NCBI RefSeq assembly: GCF_030730875.1
Contig: NZ_JAVAMA010000003.1
Coordinates: 186,001 to 250,000 of the forward strand
Source: Sphingomonas sp. DG1-23
GTDB lineage: Bacteria; Pseudomonadota; Alphaproteobacteria; Sphingomonadales; Sphingomonadaceae
DNA: 64,000 nt
Direction of reading: 5' to 3'
A model generated the notes under the pieces. It saw nothing but the letters and a program-made list of their open reading frames with translations, made no database searches and was not told where the DNA came from. The position numbers and the translations under genes are program-made. This document shows positions 1 to 9,218 of this stretch, one piece after another (the first letter of the stretch is position 1; every line of letters begins with the position of its first letter).

Positions 1-2
1 AC

Positions 3-398
3 AAGGTGAAGAACCAGATCAAGACGCTCGCCAACAACGGCACGGTGACGATCACGCGCCAATGGTATCGCAATTACGAGCAGGCCGCCGCCTCGCGGTT
101 CGAACCGTGGACCGACACCAATCACAACGGCACCTGTGACGGCCCGCAGGGCCTCACGCCCGGGGAGCCCTACGAGGATTCCAACCGTAATGGCGTGTGG
201 GACGCGACGGGGGGCAATCTCAGCCAGGGCGGCGCCAAGGACGCCGTGCTCTACACCGCGACGGTGAGCTATCCGCGCTTCTTCCCGCTCAACAATTTCA
301 TCGGCGGATCGAGCACCACCACGGTTACCGCGCAGACCATCCTGCGCAACCAGCCTTATGGCGATCAGGGCGCGCCCGAAGTGAGGAGCTGCACATGA
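3..398 (+). CDS. TadE/TadG-like pilus assembly protein, 3' part only
   Basis: The reading frame is open to the window edge, so the true start lies upstream. About 131 residues are visible. The end overlaps the next gene by ATGA, and that neighbour is a clear TadE-like pseudopilin, so this is probably a TadE/TadG-type minor pilin of a Flp/Tad pilus. The visible part ends in a beta-rich stretch typical of TadE C-termini. It also carries two acidic loops of the form D-x-N-x-N-G-x-x-D (DTNHNGTCD and DSNRNGVWD, about 20 residues apart), which look like calcium-binding loops. The hydrophobic N-terminal helix and processing site are not in the window. Family assignment is inferred mainly from the neighbour. 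Confidence 0.6.
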   Translation, partial: KVKNQIKTLANNGTVTITRQWYRNYEQAAASRFEPWTDTNHNGTCDGPQGLTPGEPYEDSNRNGVWDATGGNLSQGGAKDAVLYTATVSYPRFFPLNNFIGGSSTTTVTAQTILRNQPYGDQGAPEVRSCT

Positions 399-1111
399 AG
401 CGCGGATTGACCCTGCTCGGGACGACCGCGCGTCGGCTCGGCCGCGACACCAGCGGGCTGGCATTGCTCGAATTCGCCTTCTCGCTGCCGATCCTGCTGG
501 CGATGAGCCTCACCGGCGCCGAGCTGACCAATTATGTCATCACCCGGATGCGGCTCAGCCAGATCGCGCTGCAGATCGCCGACAATTCGGCGCGCATGGG
601 ATCGGGCAGCCAGCTCGAATCGAAGAAGGTCTATGAGAGCGACATCAACGATCTGCTCACCGGCGCCAATTTCCAGTCGGGCGAGCTGGGCCTGTTCGCC
701 AACGGGCGCGTGATCATCTCGAGCGTCGAACCCCATGAGACGACGGCGAACAAATACCGGATCCGCTGGCAGCGCTGCAAGGGCACGCGAACCAGCTGGG
801 GATCGAGCTGGGGAACCGCCGCCACCAAGACCAGTGTCGACGGCATCGGGCCGACCGGGCGGCAGGTCATCGCCCCGCCCAACGGCGTCGCGATGTTCGT
901 CGAGGTGCGCTACCAATATCAGCCGCTGATCAAGACGTCGCTCGCGCCGTCGAGCGAGATGAACGAGATCGCGTCGATGATGGTGCGCGACGCCCGCGAT
1001 ACCAGCGACGACAGCTTCATCACCGTCAACGGGGTCAAGCAGAACAACCCCAACAAGACGCATCCCAACGGCGTCTATATTGAGAACGGCGTCACCGCCT
1101 CGACCTGCTGA
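395..1111 (+). CDS. TadE-like pilus assembly protein (pseudopilin)
   Basis: 238 residues. The start is the ATG at 395, which overlaps the stop of the preceding gene (ATGA). A basic N-terminus is followed by a hydrophobic segment, GLALLEFAFSLPILLAMSL (about residues 20-38), with the Glu of a type IV pilin-like cleavage and assembly site. This is the hallmark of TadE/TadF pseudopilins processed by the TadV/CpaA peptidase. The rest is a predicted extracytoplasmic domain with a Cys near residue 128 and a C-terminal Cys. It probably works with the upstream protein in assembly of a Flp/Tad adhesion pilus. The rest of a tad cluster would be expected to the left of the window. Confidence 0.8.
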   Translation: MKRGLTLLGTTARRLGRDTSGLALLEFAFSLPILLAMSLTGAELTNYVITRMRLSQIALQIADNSARMGSGSQLESKKVYESDINDLLTGANFQSGELGLFANGRVIISSVEPHETTANKYRIRWQRCKGTRTSWGSSWGTAATKTSVDGIGPTGRQVIAPPNGVAMFVEVRYQYQPLIKTSLAPSSEMNEIASMMVRDARDTSDDSFITVNGVKQNNPNKTHPNGVYIENGVTASTC

Positions 1112-1113
1112 CC

Positions 1114-1137
1114 GGCGGGCGCCGCGAAGCGCCCGCC
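1114..1137. terminator. Hairpin between convergent tadE-like gene and pdhB
   Basis: A perfect 9-bp GC-rich stem (GGCGGGCGC / GCGCCCGCC) with a 6-base loop lies in the 32-base gap between two convergent stops. There is no U-run, so it is a probable rather than certain bidirectional terminator. Confidence 0.5.
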
Positions 1138-1143
1138 TCGTCC

Positions 1144-2547
1144 TCAGCCGCGATAGGTGACTTTCTTCACCGCCGCGACGACGCGCGCCGCATCGACCAA
1201 TGCGAGCTTTTCGAGATTGGCGGCATAAGGCAGCGGCACGTCCTCGTTGGTCACGCGCAGCACCGGCGCGTCGAGATCGTCGAAGCCCTGCTCCATCGCC
1301 ACCGTGATGATCTCGGACGCGATCGAGCAGACCGGCCAGCCTTCCTCGACCACGACCATGCGATTGGTCTTCTTCAGGCTCTCGAGCACCGTCGCGGTGT
1401 CGAGCGGGCGCAACGTGCGCAGATCGATGACTTCGGCCTCCACGCCCTCGCCCGCCAGCGCCTCGGCTGCCTCGAGCGCGACGCCGACGCCGATCGAATA
1501 GGACACGATCGTCACGTCCTTGCCCGCACGGACGATCCGCGCCTTGCCGATCGGCAGGACATAATCGTCGAGCTTGGGAACCTCGAAGCTGCGGCCGTAC
1601 AGCAGCTCGTTCTCGAGGAACACCACCGGGTCCTCGCTGCGGATCGCCGCCTTGAGCAGCCCCTTGGCGTCGGCCGCGTCATACGGCGCGATCACGATCA
1701 GGCCGGGAACGCTGGCGTACCACGGGCCGTAATTCTGCGAATGCTGCGCGCCGACCCGGCTCGCCGCGCCGTTGGGACCGCGGAACACGATCGGGCAGCG
1801 CATCTGGCCGCCCGACATGTAATTGGTCTTGGCGGCCGAATTGATGATGTGGTCGATCGCCTGCATCGCGAAGTTGAACGTCATGAACTCGACGATCGGC
1901 TTCAGCCCGCCCATCGCCGCGCCGGTGCCGACTCCGGCAAAGCCATATTCGGTGATCGGCGTGTCGATGACGCGCTTGGCGCCGAACTCCTCGAGCAGGC
2001 CCTGCGTCACCTTGTACGCGCCCTGATATTCCGCCACTTCCTCGCCGATCACGAAGACGCGCGGATCCGTGCGCATTTCCTCGGCCATCGCGTCGCGCAG
2101 CGCCTCGCGCACCGTGGTCTTCACCATCTCGGTGCCCTCGGGGATCGCCGGATCGGAAACCGTCGCGGCCTTGTTGCTGGCGAGCTGGGCAGTGCCGCTC
2201 TCGGCCTTTTTCGGCGCGGGGGCTTCGGATTCCTCGGCCTTCTGCTCGGCGGCGGGCGCTTCGGTCCTGGGTGCCGGCGCGGGCGTCGGAGCAGCGGCGT
2301 CCTCCCCCTCGGCCGCGATCGTCGCGATCACGGTGCCGACCTTCACATTGTCGGTGCCCTCGGCGACCACGATCGACGCGATCGTGCCTTCGTCGACTGC
2401 CTCGAATTCCATCGTCGCCTTGTCGGTCTCGATCTCGGCGAGGATGTCGCCGGACTTCACGACATCGCCTTCCTTGACGAGCCACTTGGCGAGCGTGCCC
2501 TCTTCCATGGTCGGCGACAGCGCCGGCATCTTGAGTTCGATCGCCAT
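1144..2547 (-). CDS. pdhB: Pyruvate dehydrogenase E1 component subunit beta with N-terminal lipoyl domain
   Basis: 467 residues. Together with PdhA it forms the thiamine-diphosphate E1 enzyme that decarboxylates pyruvate and reductively acetylates lipoyl groups. Residues 1-78 are a biotinyl/lipoyl domain with the lipoylation motif [10 protein letters not shown] (Lys about 44). An Ala/Pro/Glu-rich swinging linker covers about residues 85-125. The transketolase-like pyrimidine-binding and C-terminal domains follow from about 140. An E1-beta with its own lipoyl domain is characteristic of alphaproteobacteria. The start is 1 base past the pdhA stop (TGAGATG), so the two are translated as a coupled pair. 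Confidence 0.97.
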   Translation of the reverse strand: MAIELKMPALSPTMEEGTLAKWLVKEGDVVKSGDILAEIETDKATMEFEAVDEGTIASIVVAEGTDNVKVGTVIATIAAEGEDAAAPTPAPAPRTEAPAAEQKAEESEAPAPKKAESGTAQLASNKAATVSDPAIPEGTEMVKTTVREALRDAMAEEMRTDPRVFVIGEEVAEYQGAYKVTQGLLEEFGAKRVIDTPITEYGFAGVGTGAAMGGLKPIVEFMTFNFAMQAIDHIINSAAKTNYMSGGQMRCPIVFRGPNGAASRVGAQHSQNYGPWYASVPGLIVIAPYDAADAKGLLKAAIRSEDPVVFLENELLYGRSFEVPKLDDYVLPIGKARIVRAGKDVTIVSYSIGVGVALEAAEALAGEGVEAEVIDLRTLRPLDTATVLESLKKTNRMVVVEEGWPVCSIASEIITVAMEQGFDDLDAPVLRVTNEDVPLPYAANLEKLALVDAARVVAAVKKVTYRG

Positions 2548-2548
2548 C

Positions 2549-3598
2549 TCAATAGGTCTCCACCAGCACGTCGGTGTATAGTTCCGCGGGGTCGGGTTCG
2601 GGGGTCTGCTCGGCGAAATCGGCCGATTCGTTCACGACTTTCCGGATTTCCTGCTCGAGCGGCTTGAGCTGCTCCTCGCTCACGCCGAGCGCTTCGAGCT
2701 CGCGCTTGACCGCCTCGATCGGATCGGACTTGTCGCGAACCGACTGGACTTCCTCACGACTGCGATATTTCGCCGGATCCGACATCGAATGGCCGCGATA
2801 GCGATAGGTCTTCATCTCGAGGATGATCGGACCCTTGCCCGCGCGGACCCAGGCAAGCGCTTCCTCGGCCGCGCCGCGGCAGGCGAGCACGTCCATGCCG
2901 TCGACCTGGATGCCCGGGATGCGGAAGCTCTCGCCGCGCTTGTAGAGCTGATCCTCGGACGAGCTGCGGTTGACGCTGGTGCCCATGGCGTACTGGTTGT
3001 TCTCGATCACATAGATGATCGGGAGCTTCCACAGCTCGGCCATGTTGAACGATTCATAGACCTGGCCCTGGTTCGACGCGCCATCGCCGAAATAGGCCAT
3101 CGCGACGCCGCCATCCTCGTTGTACTTGTGCGCGAAGGCGAGGCCGGTGCCGAGCGAGACCTGCGCGCCGACGATGCCGTGGCCGCCATAGAATTTCTTC
3201 TCGGTCGAGAACATGTGCATCGAGCCGCCCTTGCCGCGGCTGATGCCGGCGCCACGCCCGGTCAGCTCGGCCATGATCACCTTGGGATCGATGCCGTACG
3301 CCAGCATATGGCCATGGTCGCGATAGCCGGTGATCACCGAGTCCTTCTCGCCGTCCAGCGCCGACTGCAGGCCCACCGCGACCGCTTCCTGGCCGATATA
3401 GAGGTGGCAGAAGCCGCCGATGAAGCCGAGGCCGTAGAGCTGGCCGGCCTTCTCCTCGAAACGGCGGATCAACAGCATCTGCTTATAGAATTCGAGCAGC
3501 TGCTCCTTGGACGCCTTGAACCGCTCTGGTTCGTTCGGACGTTCGCGGTTCGGTACCGCGGGTTCGGTAGACGCTTTTCGTGCCGGTGCTTTGGCCAC
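2549..3598 (-). CDS. pdhA: Pyruvate dehydrogenase E1 component subunit alpha
   Basis: 349 residues, normal for heterotetrameric E1-alpha. It binds thiamine diphosphate: the [20 protein letters not shown] region (about residues 175-195) is the TPP motif. The phosphorylation-loop region [19 protein letters not shown] is also present. The first 25 residues (Ala/Lys/Pro-rich) are a low-complexity lead. It is followed directly by pdhB and lies downstream of ftsB and eno in the conserved alphaproteobacterial order. It supplies acetyl-CoA to the TCA cycle, whose isocitrate dehydrogenase is also encoded in this window. Confidence 0.97.
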   Translation of the reverse strand: MAKAPARKASTEPAVPNRERPNEPERFKASKEQLLEFYKQMLLIRRFEEKAGQLYGLGFIGGFCHLYIGQEAVAVGLQSALDGEKDSVITGYRDHGHMLAYGIDPKVIMAELTGRGAGISRGKGGSMHMFSTEKKFYGGHGIVGAQVSLGTGLAFAHKYNEDGGVAMAYFGDGASNQGQVYESFNMAELWKLPIIYVIENNQYAMGTSVNRSSSEDQLYKRGESFRIPGIQVDGMDVLACRGAAEEALAWVRAGKGPIILEMKTYRYRGHSMSDPAKYRSREEVQSVRDKSDPIEAVKRELEALGVSEEQLKPLEQEIRKVVNESADFAEQTPEPDPAELYTDVLVETY

Positions 3599-3862
3599 AG
3601 GAAATCCTCATGCCCGGGGGAGGTCAGTGCGGCGCCTATAAGCGCCTTCTTGGCCCGGACGCAACGTCAACGCGCGGGGAAACGGTCAGCCACGTATCGA
3701 CGGCGCGGCAGGCGCGATGGGCAGCCCGTCGAATCTGTGCTCCAGACGCGCCATGGGGTCCATGCGTCTTCTCAAGGCGCTCGATGATCTGCTGCACGAA
3801 GGGATGACTTGGCTGGTTTCCATCCGGTCACCCTGCGGCGCACGGTGCGGCATTCCTGGGCG
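3599..3862. other. Intergenic leader of pdhA, no supported gene
   Basis: This 264-base stretch upstream of pdhA should contain the pdhAB promoter on the minus strand. I could not pick a convincing -35/-10 pair. Short open frames on the plus strand here are arginine-rich and look non-coding. Confidence 0.3.
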
Positions 3863-4042
3863 ATGATGGCCATGCGGGTGGTGGTGCTGATCGTCCTCGC
3901 CTTGTTCTGGTCCGGCAGTCCGCAGACGAGGCGGTTTACACGCGTGCTCGGTGTCTCGACGGCCCGCGCATGGCGGATCGCATCGATCGGAATGGTCGAA
4001 TGCGTGGTGGCGATCGCTTTGGTGGCGCCGCCGATCGCCTGA
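3863..4042 (+). CDS. Possible small membrane protein (59 aa)
   Basis: A plus-strand frame of 59 codons from the ATG pair at 3863. It starts MMAMRVVVLIVLALFW and has a second hydrophobic stretch near the end (about residues 41-58), so it would be a two-helix membrane protein. It lies in an otherwise empty 465-base gap between pdhA and ftsB and converges on ftsB. There is no clear ribosome binding site and no recognised family. It is listed because its composition is more protein-like than the neighbouring shadow frames, but it may be chance. Confidence 0.25.
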   Translation: MMAMRVVVLIVLALFWSGSPQTRRFTRVLGVSTARAWRIASIGMVECVVAIALVAPPIA

Positions 4043-4063
4043 CCCGGGTCAGCCGGCGCGCGA

Positions 4064-4381
4064 TTATTTGTCGAGCGGGACGATCACTTCGTCGGGACGC
4101 GCGACGTTGAGCTGTTTGCGCACCAGTTCGTCGACCATGTCGGGATCGGCGCCGCGTTTCGGATCGAGCAGGTCGACCCGGTTCTTGAGCTCGGCGCGCT
4201 TCTTGGCGAGCGCGGCATATTCGACGTTCTTCTGCCCCAGCTCGGCGCGGAATTCCTTGGCCGCGACGATTCCGGTCGGGCCCAGCACTGCGTTATAGCC
4301 GAAAAAGCCGACAGCGATGAGCACCGCGGCGGGAAGCCCCGCGCGGCGCAAAAGGGTATTGATCGGAGAAGTGCGCGCCAT
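4064..4381 (-). CDS. ftsB: Septum formation initiator FtsB/DivIC family protein
   Basis: 105 residues, the normal size of FtsB. One transmembrane helix near the N-terminus (about residues 14-35) is followed by a periplasmic coiled coil (about 37-75, rich in Ala, Glu and Lys with an ELKNRVDLLD heptad). A short tail contains DELVRKQLNVARPDEVI, similar to the C-terminal motif of the family. FtsB works with FtsL and FtsQ in the divisome to activate septal peptidoglycan synthesis. Its position between eno and pdhA is the conserved alphaproteobacterial arrangement. Confidence 0.9.
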   Translation of the reverse strand: MARTSPINTLLRRAGLPAAVLIAVGFFGYNAVLGPTGIVAAKEFRAELGQKNVEYAALAKKRAELKNRVDLLDPKRGADPDMVDELVRKQLNVARPDEVIVPLDK

Positions 4382-4463
4382 AGGTTATTTCTCGCGTAAC
4401 CACGCCTGTTAATCAAGGTCGCAGTTTCACTTAGGGATCGATAGGAAACCATCGCCGCTATCG

Positions 4464-4571
4464 TTCCCCTCCCGCTTGCGGGAGGGGTCCGGGGGGAGGG
4501 CTTGGCCACAAGCTGCGTCGTCCGAGGCGACTCCCCTCCCCTGACCCCTCCCGCAAGCGGGAGGGGAAAGA
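4464..4571. repeat. Palindromic intergenic repeat, CCCCTCCCGC family, paired copy
   Basis: Two copies of a 22-base palindrome (arm CCCCTCCCGC, 2-base loop) at 4466-4487 and 4545-4566 bracket a 57-base spacer. The whole 108-base block is itself an imperfect inverted repeat (TTCCCC...GGGGAA). It lies between eno and ftsB. Related single copies occur at 9191-9212 and, in frame, inside carA at 13504-13525, with a degenerate one near 57171. It can fold strongly and may act as a terminator or mRNA stabiliser. Confidence 0.85.
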
Positions 4572-4598
4572 AGAGCTGACCGCAAGCGGAAAGGGAGG

Positions 4599-5888
<1,290 letters not shown>

Positions 5889-5967
5889 CTACTTAGGGTA
5901 TAACGGATTGCCCAAAGGCGCGCGCGAGCCTCTAACCGCTTGCACGCCCCCGGGCAACGCAGAGGAT

Positions 5968-5992
5968 GGAACCCGCGCGGACGGCCATGGTT
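5968..5992 (+). promoter_or_regulatory. EcfG-type general stress sigma factor promoter
   Basis: GGAAC (5968-5972), 16 bases, then GGTT (5989-5992). This fits the alphaproteobacterial EcfG consensus GGAAC-N16/17-CGTT with one mismatch in the -10 element. The expected transcription start is about 25 bases before the ATG at 6024. The downstream genes are YqjD/YqjE-like membrane proteins of a kind that is stress-induced in other bacteria, which supports the call. Confidence 0.6.
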
Positions 5993-6023
5993 CTCTGCTC
6001 GACACAAGGAAAGGGCCCAAGCC

Positions 6024-6545
6024 ATGGCTGATGCGAACAACACCACCGGCGGCGAGGAAGTGAGCTTCGAGGCGGACCCGAAGCTTGAGGCAAATGCGAG
6101 CAACGCTGGTCCTGCGGCGATCAATTTCGAGGCCGCCGACGATCTCGCCGAGCCGAAGCGCAGCTCGACCCAGCAACTCAAGGACGAGGCGTCGAAGCTC
6201 GGCACGCAGGCCGCCGATCGCGCGCGAGAATTCGCCGGCCAGGGCAAGGAGCGCGCCACCACTGCGCTCGATGAAGTCGCCAAGATGTTCGAAGGCGCCG
6301 CGCTCGACGTCGATTCGCGGCTCGGCGAGGAATATGGCCGCTATGCCCGCTCGGCTGCCCAGGGGATTTCGAGCTTCGCCGACAGCCTGCGCGGCAAGGA
6401 AGTCGACGATCTGATCTCCGACGCGACCGAGCTGGTGAAGAAGAGCCCGGTGATCGCCGTGGGCGCGGCTGCCGCGATCGGCTTCGTCGTGGCGCGGCTG
6501 ATCAAGTCGGGCGTCGACGCGGCGTCCGAACCCAACGACGCCTGA
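6024..6545 (+). CDS. YqjD/ElaB-like (DUF883-type) membrane-anchored stress protein
   Basis: 173 residues from the ATG at 6024, preceded by AAGGAAAGG about 10 bases upstream. An in-frame extension further upstream overlaps the promoter and is unlikely to be translated. The N-terminal half is polar. The middle (about 55-130) is a helical Ala/Lys/Glu-rich region reminiscent of LEA and apolipoprotein-like helices. A C-terminal membrane anchor (VKKSPVIAVGAAAAIGFVVA, about 138-157) resembles the glycine-rich anchor of E. coli YqjD/ElaB, which tether ribosomes to the inner membrane in stationary phase. It is the first gene of a four-gene run behind an EcfG-type promoter. The family link is by architecture, not by strong sequence match. 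Confidence 0.6.
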   Translation: MADANNTTGGEEVSFEADPKLEANASNAGPAAINFEAADDLAEPKRSSTQQLKDEASKLGTQAADRAREFAGQGKERATTALDEVAKMFEGAALDVDSRLGEEYGRYARSAAQGISSFADSLRGKEVDDLISDATELVKKSPVIAVGAAAAIGFVVARLIKSGVDAASEPNDA

Positions 6546-6559
6546 GGAGAAACCGGGGG

Positions 6560-6898
6560 GTGGCGGAGCAGGAGAACGAAGAGAGCATCGGCACGCTGAT
6601 CGGGCGGCTGGTCGAGGACGGCAAAGGCTATGCCCGCGCCGAGATCGGCTATTATCGCACGCTCGCGGCAAGCAAGCTCGGCGAGGCGAAGCTCGGGCTG
6701 ATCCTCGGCGCTGCGGCGCTCGTCCTCGCGCTCTGCACGGTCACTGCGCTGCTGGTCGGGCTGATCCTGTCGCTGTCGCCTCTGGTCGGACCCGGTTGGG
6801 CGACGTTGATCGTGATCCTTGTCGCGCTGGCGCTGTCCGCCCTGCTCGGCTGGCTGGCATACAAGCGCATCCTGCGCCTGTTCGGGAGCGAATCATGA
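6560..6898 (+). CDS. Phage holin-like / YqjE-type (DUF1469) inner membrane protein
   Basis: 112 residues from the GTG at 6560, with GAGGAG spaced about 10 bases upstream. A short amphipathic N-terminus (EIGYYRTLAASKLGEAKLG) is followed by two transmembrane helices (about 46-70 and 75-97). This is the layout of the holin-superfamily III / DUF1469 proteins such as E. coli YqjE. Despite the family name there is no phage context: it lies in an operon with a YqjD-like and a DUF3618-like gene, as in the enterobacterial yqjCDEK locus. The stop overlaps the next start (ATGA). Confidence 0.7.
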   Translation: MAEQENEESIGTLIGRLVEDGKGYARAEIGYYRTLAASKLGEAKLGLILGAAALVLALCTVTALLVGLILSLSPLVGPGWATLIVILVALALSALLGWLAYKRILRLFGSES

Positions 6899-7242
6899 GC
6901 ATTGATCCCGCCTTGCTTTCCGCCGAGGCGCAGGTTCGGGCGGCCCGCTCGCGATTGTTCGCGACGCTCGGCGAAGTGCAGGAGCGGCTCAAGCCGTCGA
7001 ACCTCGCCCAGAACGCCGTCGAGACCGCCGCCCAGGGCGTCGCCTCCACGGCGCGCAAGGGTGCCGAGGCAGTGCGCTCGCGCCCCTTTGCGGCCGCGGC
7101 CATCGCCGGAACGGTCGGACTGGTGTTCGCGCGCGGCTGGATCGCCGACCTGCTTCGCCGCCGCAATGAAACCGCCCCGGCCGCCGATGGTTTGAACAAA
7201 AAGACATCCGCGAAGCCCGCGAAGAAAGGACAGCCCCGATGA
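6895..7242 (+). CDS. DUF3618-like membrane protein
   Basis: 115 residues from the ATG at 6895, overlapping the previous stop. The N-terminal part, with paired basic and acidic residues (about residues 10-35: RAARSRLFATLGEVQERLKP), resembles the DUF3618 signature, a helical segment that precedes a membrane anchor. One hydrophobic helix (about 65-82) follows, then a Lys-rich tail. Proteins of this type often co-occur with YqjE-like holin-fold proteins. It is the third gene of the stress operon, and its ATGA overlap with the next gene shows tight coupling. Molecular function unknown. Confidence 0.6.
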   Translation: MSIDPALLSAEAQVRAARSRLFATLGEVQERLKPSNLAQNAVETAAQGVASTARKGAEAVRSRPFAAAAIAGTVGLVFARGWIADLLRRRNETAPAADGLNKKTSAKPAKKGQPR

Positions 7243-7595
7243 GCAACGGCAATACGAGCACGCCCAAGGCCGCCAACCATAACGGCGATACCGGCGGCAC
7301 GACCGGACCGGCCGAAGGCATCGGCAGCAATCCCGTCGCCTTGCTCGCCGGCGGCGTCGCGCTGGGCGTGGTCATCGGCATGCTGCTTCCGCGCTCGTCG
7401 AAGGAGCGTGAACTGCTCGATCCCGTCGGCCGCAGGCTCGCCGACCGCGCCACGGCCACTGCGAGCGCCGTCAAGGAAGCCGGCAAGCAGGAGATCGAAT
7501 CGCTCCTCCCCGGCCGCGATGCCACCAAGGAGCGCGTGACTGCCTTGTTCGGCAATATCCTCGACGCCGCCAAAGGCGCGGGCCAAAACGCCTAG
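7239..7595 (+). CDS. Hypothetical single-pass membrane protein of the stress operon
   Basis: 118 residues, start ATG at 7239 overlapping the preceding stop. The N-terminal 30 residues are disordered (Asn/Gly/Thr). A glycine-zipper-like transmembrane helix (NPVALLAGGVALGVVIGMLL, about 31-50) is followed by a charged helical C-terminal half with several Ala and Lys/Glu repeats. I do not recognise a family. Its layout mirrors the first protein of the operon in reverse order (anchor before the helical domain), so the two could pack together at the membrane. Confidence 0.6.
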   Translation: MSNGNTSTPKAANHNGDTGGTTGPAEGIGSNPVALLAGGVALGVVIGMLLPRSSKERELLDPVGRRLADRATATASAVKEAGKQEIESLLPGRDATKERVTALFGNILDAAKGAGQNA

Positions 7596-7670
7596 GGGTC
7601 AGTTCGGGGTTGAGCGGTTAACCCATTGACCGGTAAGGGCAGCGCCAAATCGCTCTCCCCAGGAGTCTCC

Positions 7671-7898
7671 ATGAGCAAGCTTCACCTCGTCTTCGGCGGT
7701 CGCGTGACCGATCCGCAGACGCTCGACTTTCAGGATCCGTCGCAGCTCGACGTGGTCGGCATCTTTCCCGATTTCGCCAGCGCCGAGAAAGCATGGCGTG
7801 CCGCCGCGCAGCGCACAGTCGACGATGCCGAGATGCGCTATGTCGTGGTGCATCTCCATCGGCTGCTCGAGCCCGATCTGGAAAAGCCCGCGGCCTAG
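7671..7898 (+). CDS. DUF4170 domain protein
   Basis: 75 residues from the ATG at 7671, chosen because AGGAG sits at 7661-7665; an in-frame upstream start has no such site. The whole protein matches my recollection of the small alphaproteobacterial DUF4170 family (MSKLHLVFGGRV at the start, a conserved WRAAAQRTVDDAEMRYVVVH segment, LEP near the end). Function is unknown. Its end overlaps the convergent rhomboid gene by 4 bases. Confidence 0.75.
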   Translation: MSKLHLVFGGRVTDPQTLDFQDPSQLDVVGIFPDFASAEKAWRAAAQRTVDDAEMRYVVVHLHRLLEPDLEKPAA

Positions 7899-8524
7899 GC
7901 CCGGCGCCACTTCCACATCAGCAGCGGCCGCGCGAGCGCCAGACCGGCAAGGAACCCGCCGATATGCGCGCCGGCGGCGACCGCCACGCCCGCGCCCAGA
8001 AACGCGTAGCCTATCATCAGGTTGATCGCCGTCCACGCGGCGGCGAGCCACACCACATGCACGGCCTGGGCCGGGATCGGCCCGATCGCCTTTGCCCGCG
8101 AGCGCCCGAACAGCAAGGAATAGGCGCCGACCACCGCCGACGCCGCGCCGCTCGCGCCGATCATCGGGGTGAGCGACTGCGGCTCCGGCAGCCATTGCGC
8201 GAAGGCTGCGGCATAGGCGCCGACGACGTAGAGAATGAGAATTCCCCACGGCCCCACCGCGCGTTCGGTCTCGCGTCCGGTGAAGCCGAGCATCAGCATG
8301 TTCATCGCCAGGTGCAGCAGCCCGGCGTGGAGCAAGGTGCAGCTGAGCGGCGTCAGCAGCGCCGGCACCGCGAGATAATCGGTGTCGATCCCGCTCAGCC
8401 GTGCCGGAATGAATCCCGCACGCATGCTCGCTTCATAGGCATTGCCGCCGGCGAGCGTGACGACGAGGCTCACCGCCGCCGTCACGAGGATCAGAATTGC
8501 CGTCGCCGAACTCCGGCGCATCAT
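7895..8524 (-). CDS. Rhomboid family intramembrane serine protease
   Basis: 209 residues with six predicted transmembrane helices. Catalytic features are visible: the Ser of GASGA (Ser125) in the fourth helix and His187 in AHIGGFLAG in the sixth, plus the HAGLLHLAMNMLMLG segment (about 66-80), which supplies the conserved His/Asn of the active-site region. It cleaves membrane-spanning substrates; the substrate is unknown. It lies immediately downstream of greA (5-base gap), so the two are probably co-transcribed. Confidence 0.88.
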   Translation of the reverse strand: MMRRSSATAILILVTAAVSLVVTLAGGNAYEASMRAGFIPARLSGIDTDYLAVPALLTPLSCTLLHAGLLHLAMNMLMLGFTGRETERAVGPWGILILYVVGAYAAAFAQWLPEPQSLTPMIGASGAASAVVGAYSLLFGRSRAKAIGPIPAQAVHVVWLAAAWTAINLMIGYAFLGAGVAVAAGAHIGGFLAGLALARPLLMWKWRRA

Positions 8525-8529
8525 GCTGC

Positions 8530-9006
8530 TCAGATGAATTCGATCTTCGAGACGAGGTAGTATCGGTCGCCCGCGGGGACCGATACCTCGACTTCCTCGT
8601 CGACCTTGCGCCCGATCAGCGCCCGGCCGATCGGCGAATTGTACGAGATGCGGCCCTTGCTGGCGTCCGCCTCGGTCTCGCCGACGATCTGATATTTGAG
8701 CGGCTTGTCGTCCTCGTCGAGCAACGTCACCGTCGCGCCGAACACGATCTTGTCGCCCGACAGGTCCTTGGGATCGATGATCTGGGCACGGCTCAATTTG
8801 CCCTCGATGTCGGAGATCGTCGCCTCGTTCTGGCCCTGCTGCTCCTTGGCGGCGTGATATTCGGCGTTTTCCGAAAGGTCGCCGTGCGCGCGCGCTTCCT
8901 CGATCGCGTCCACGATAAGCGGGCGCTCCGCTTTGAGGCGCTTCAGCTCGGCAGTGAGCTTCTCATAGCCCTCCTTGAGCATCGGCATCTTTTCGACCGT
9001 CGCCAT
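8530..9006 (-). CDS. greA: Transcription elongation factor GreA
   Basis: 158 residues, the standard GreA length, from the ATG at 9006 ([10 protein letters not shown]). A 14-residue in-frame extension exists upstream but lacks support. The N-terminal coiled coil (about residues 12-75) has the conserved [19 protein letters not shown] loop, whose acidic residues reach the RNA polymerase active site and stimulate cleavage of backtracked RNA. The C-terminal FKBP-like domain follows, with [18 protein letters not shown]. It is transcribed away from the carAB cluster's repeat-containing 3' end. Confidence 0.96.
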   Translation of the reverse strand: MATVEKMPMLKEGYEKLTAELKRLKAERPLIVDAIEEARAHGDLSENAEYHAAKEQQGQNEATISDIEGKLSRAQIIDPKDLSGDKIVFGATVTLLDEDDKPLKYQIVGETEADASKGRISYNSPIGRALIGRKVDEEVEVSVPAGDRYYLVSKIEFI

Positions 9007-9190
9007 TCCATTCCGCCCTTCAAACGCCTCGATCCCCAAGCGTCCCACAAGGGGTACGCCCGCACATTAACATCGATTGGGGGAGTTCAATTGTGCGATT
9101 GCGAATAATAAGACTGCGAAGGGCAAACATCAAGCGCTCGCCCGATTGATGCCGCAATTCGTCGAGTCCCTCCCGGCTACCGCTTTCGCT

Positions 9191-9212
9191 CCCCTCCCGC
9201 TTGCGGGAGGGG
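9191..9212. repeat. Single palindromic repeat copy after carB
   Basis: A 22-base palindrome (arm CCCCTCCCGC, 2-base loop) 6 bases beyond the carB stop. It is the same family as the pair near 4466-4566. It could terminate carB transcription, though no U-run follows. Confidence 0.8.
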
Positions 9213-9218
9213 CAAGGC

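Noticed and set aside
4464..4571. CRISPR-like array from the repeated CCCCTCCCGC palindromes
   Set aside because: Only two inverted copies with a single spacer, and scattered relatives elsewhere. There are no regular direct repeats and no cas genes.
6560..6898. Prophage remnant suggested by a holin-family protein
   Set aside because: No other phage gene is present. The neighbours and the YqjE-like architecture fit a stress operon.
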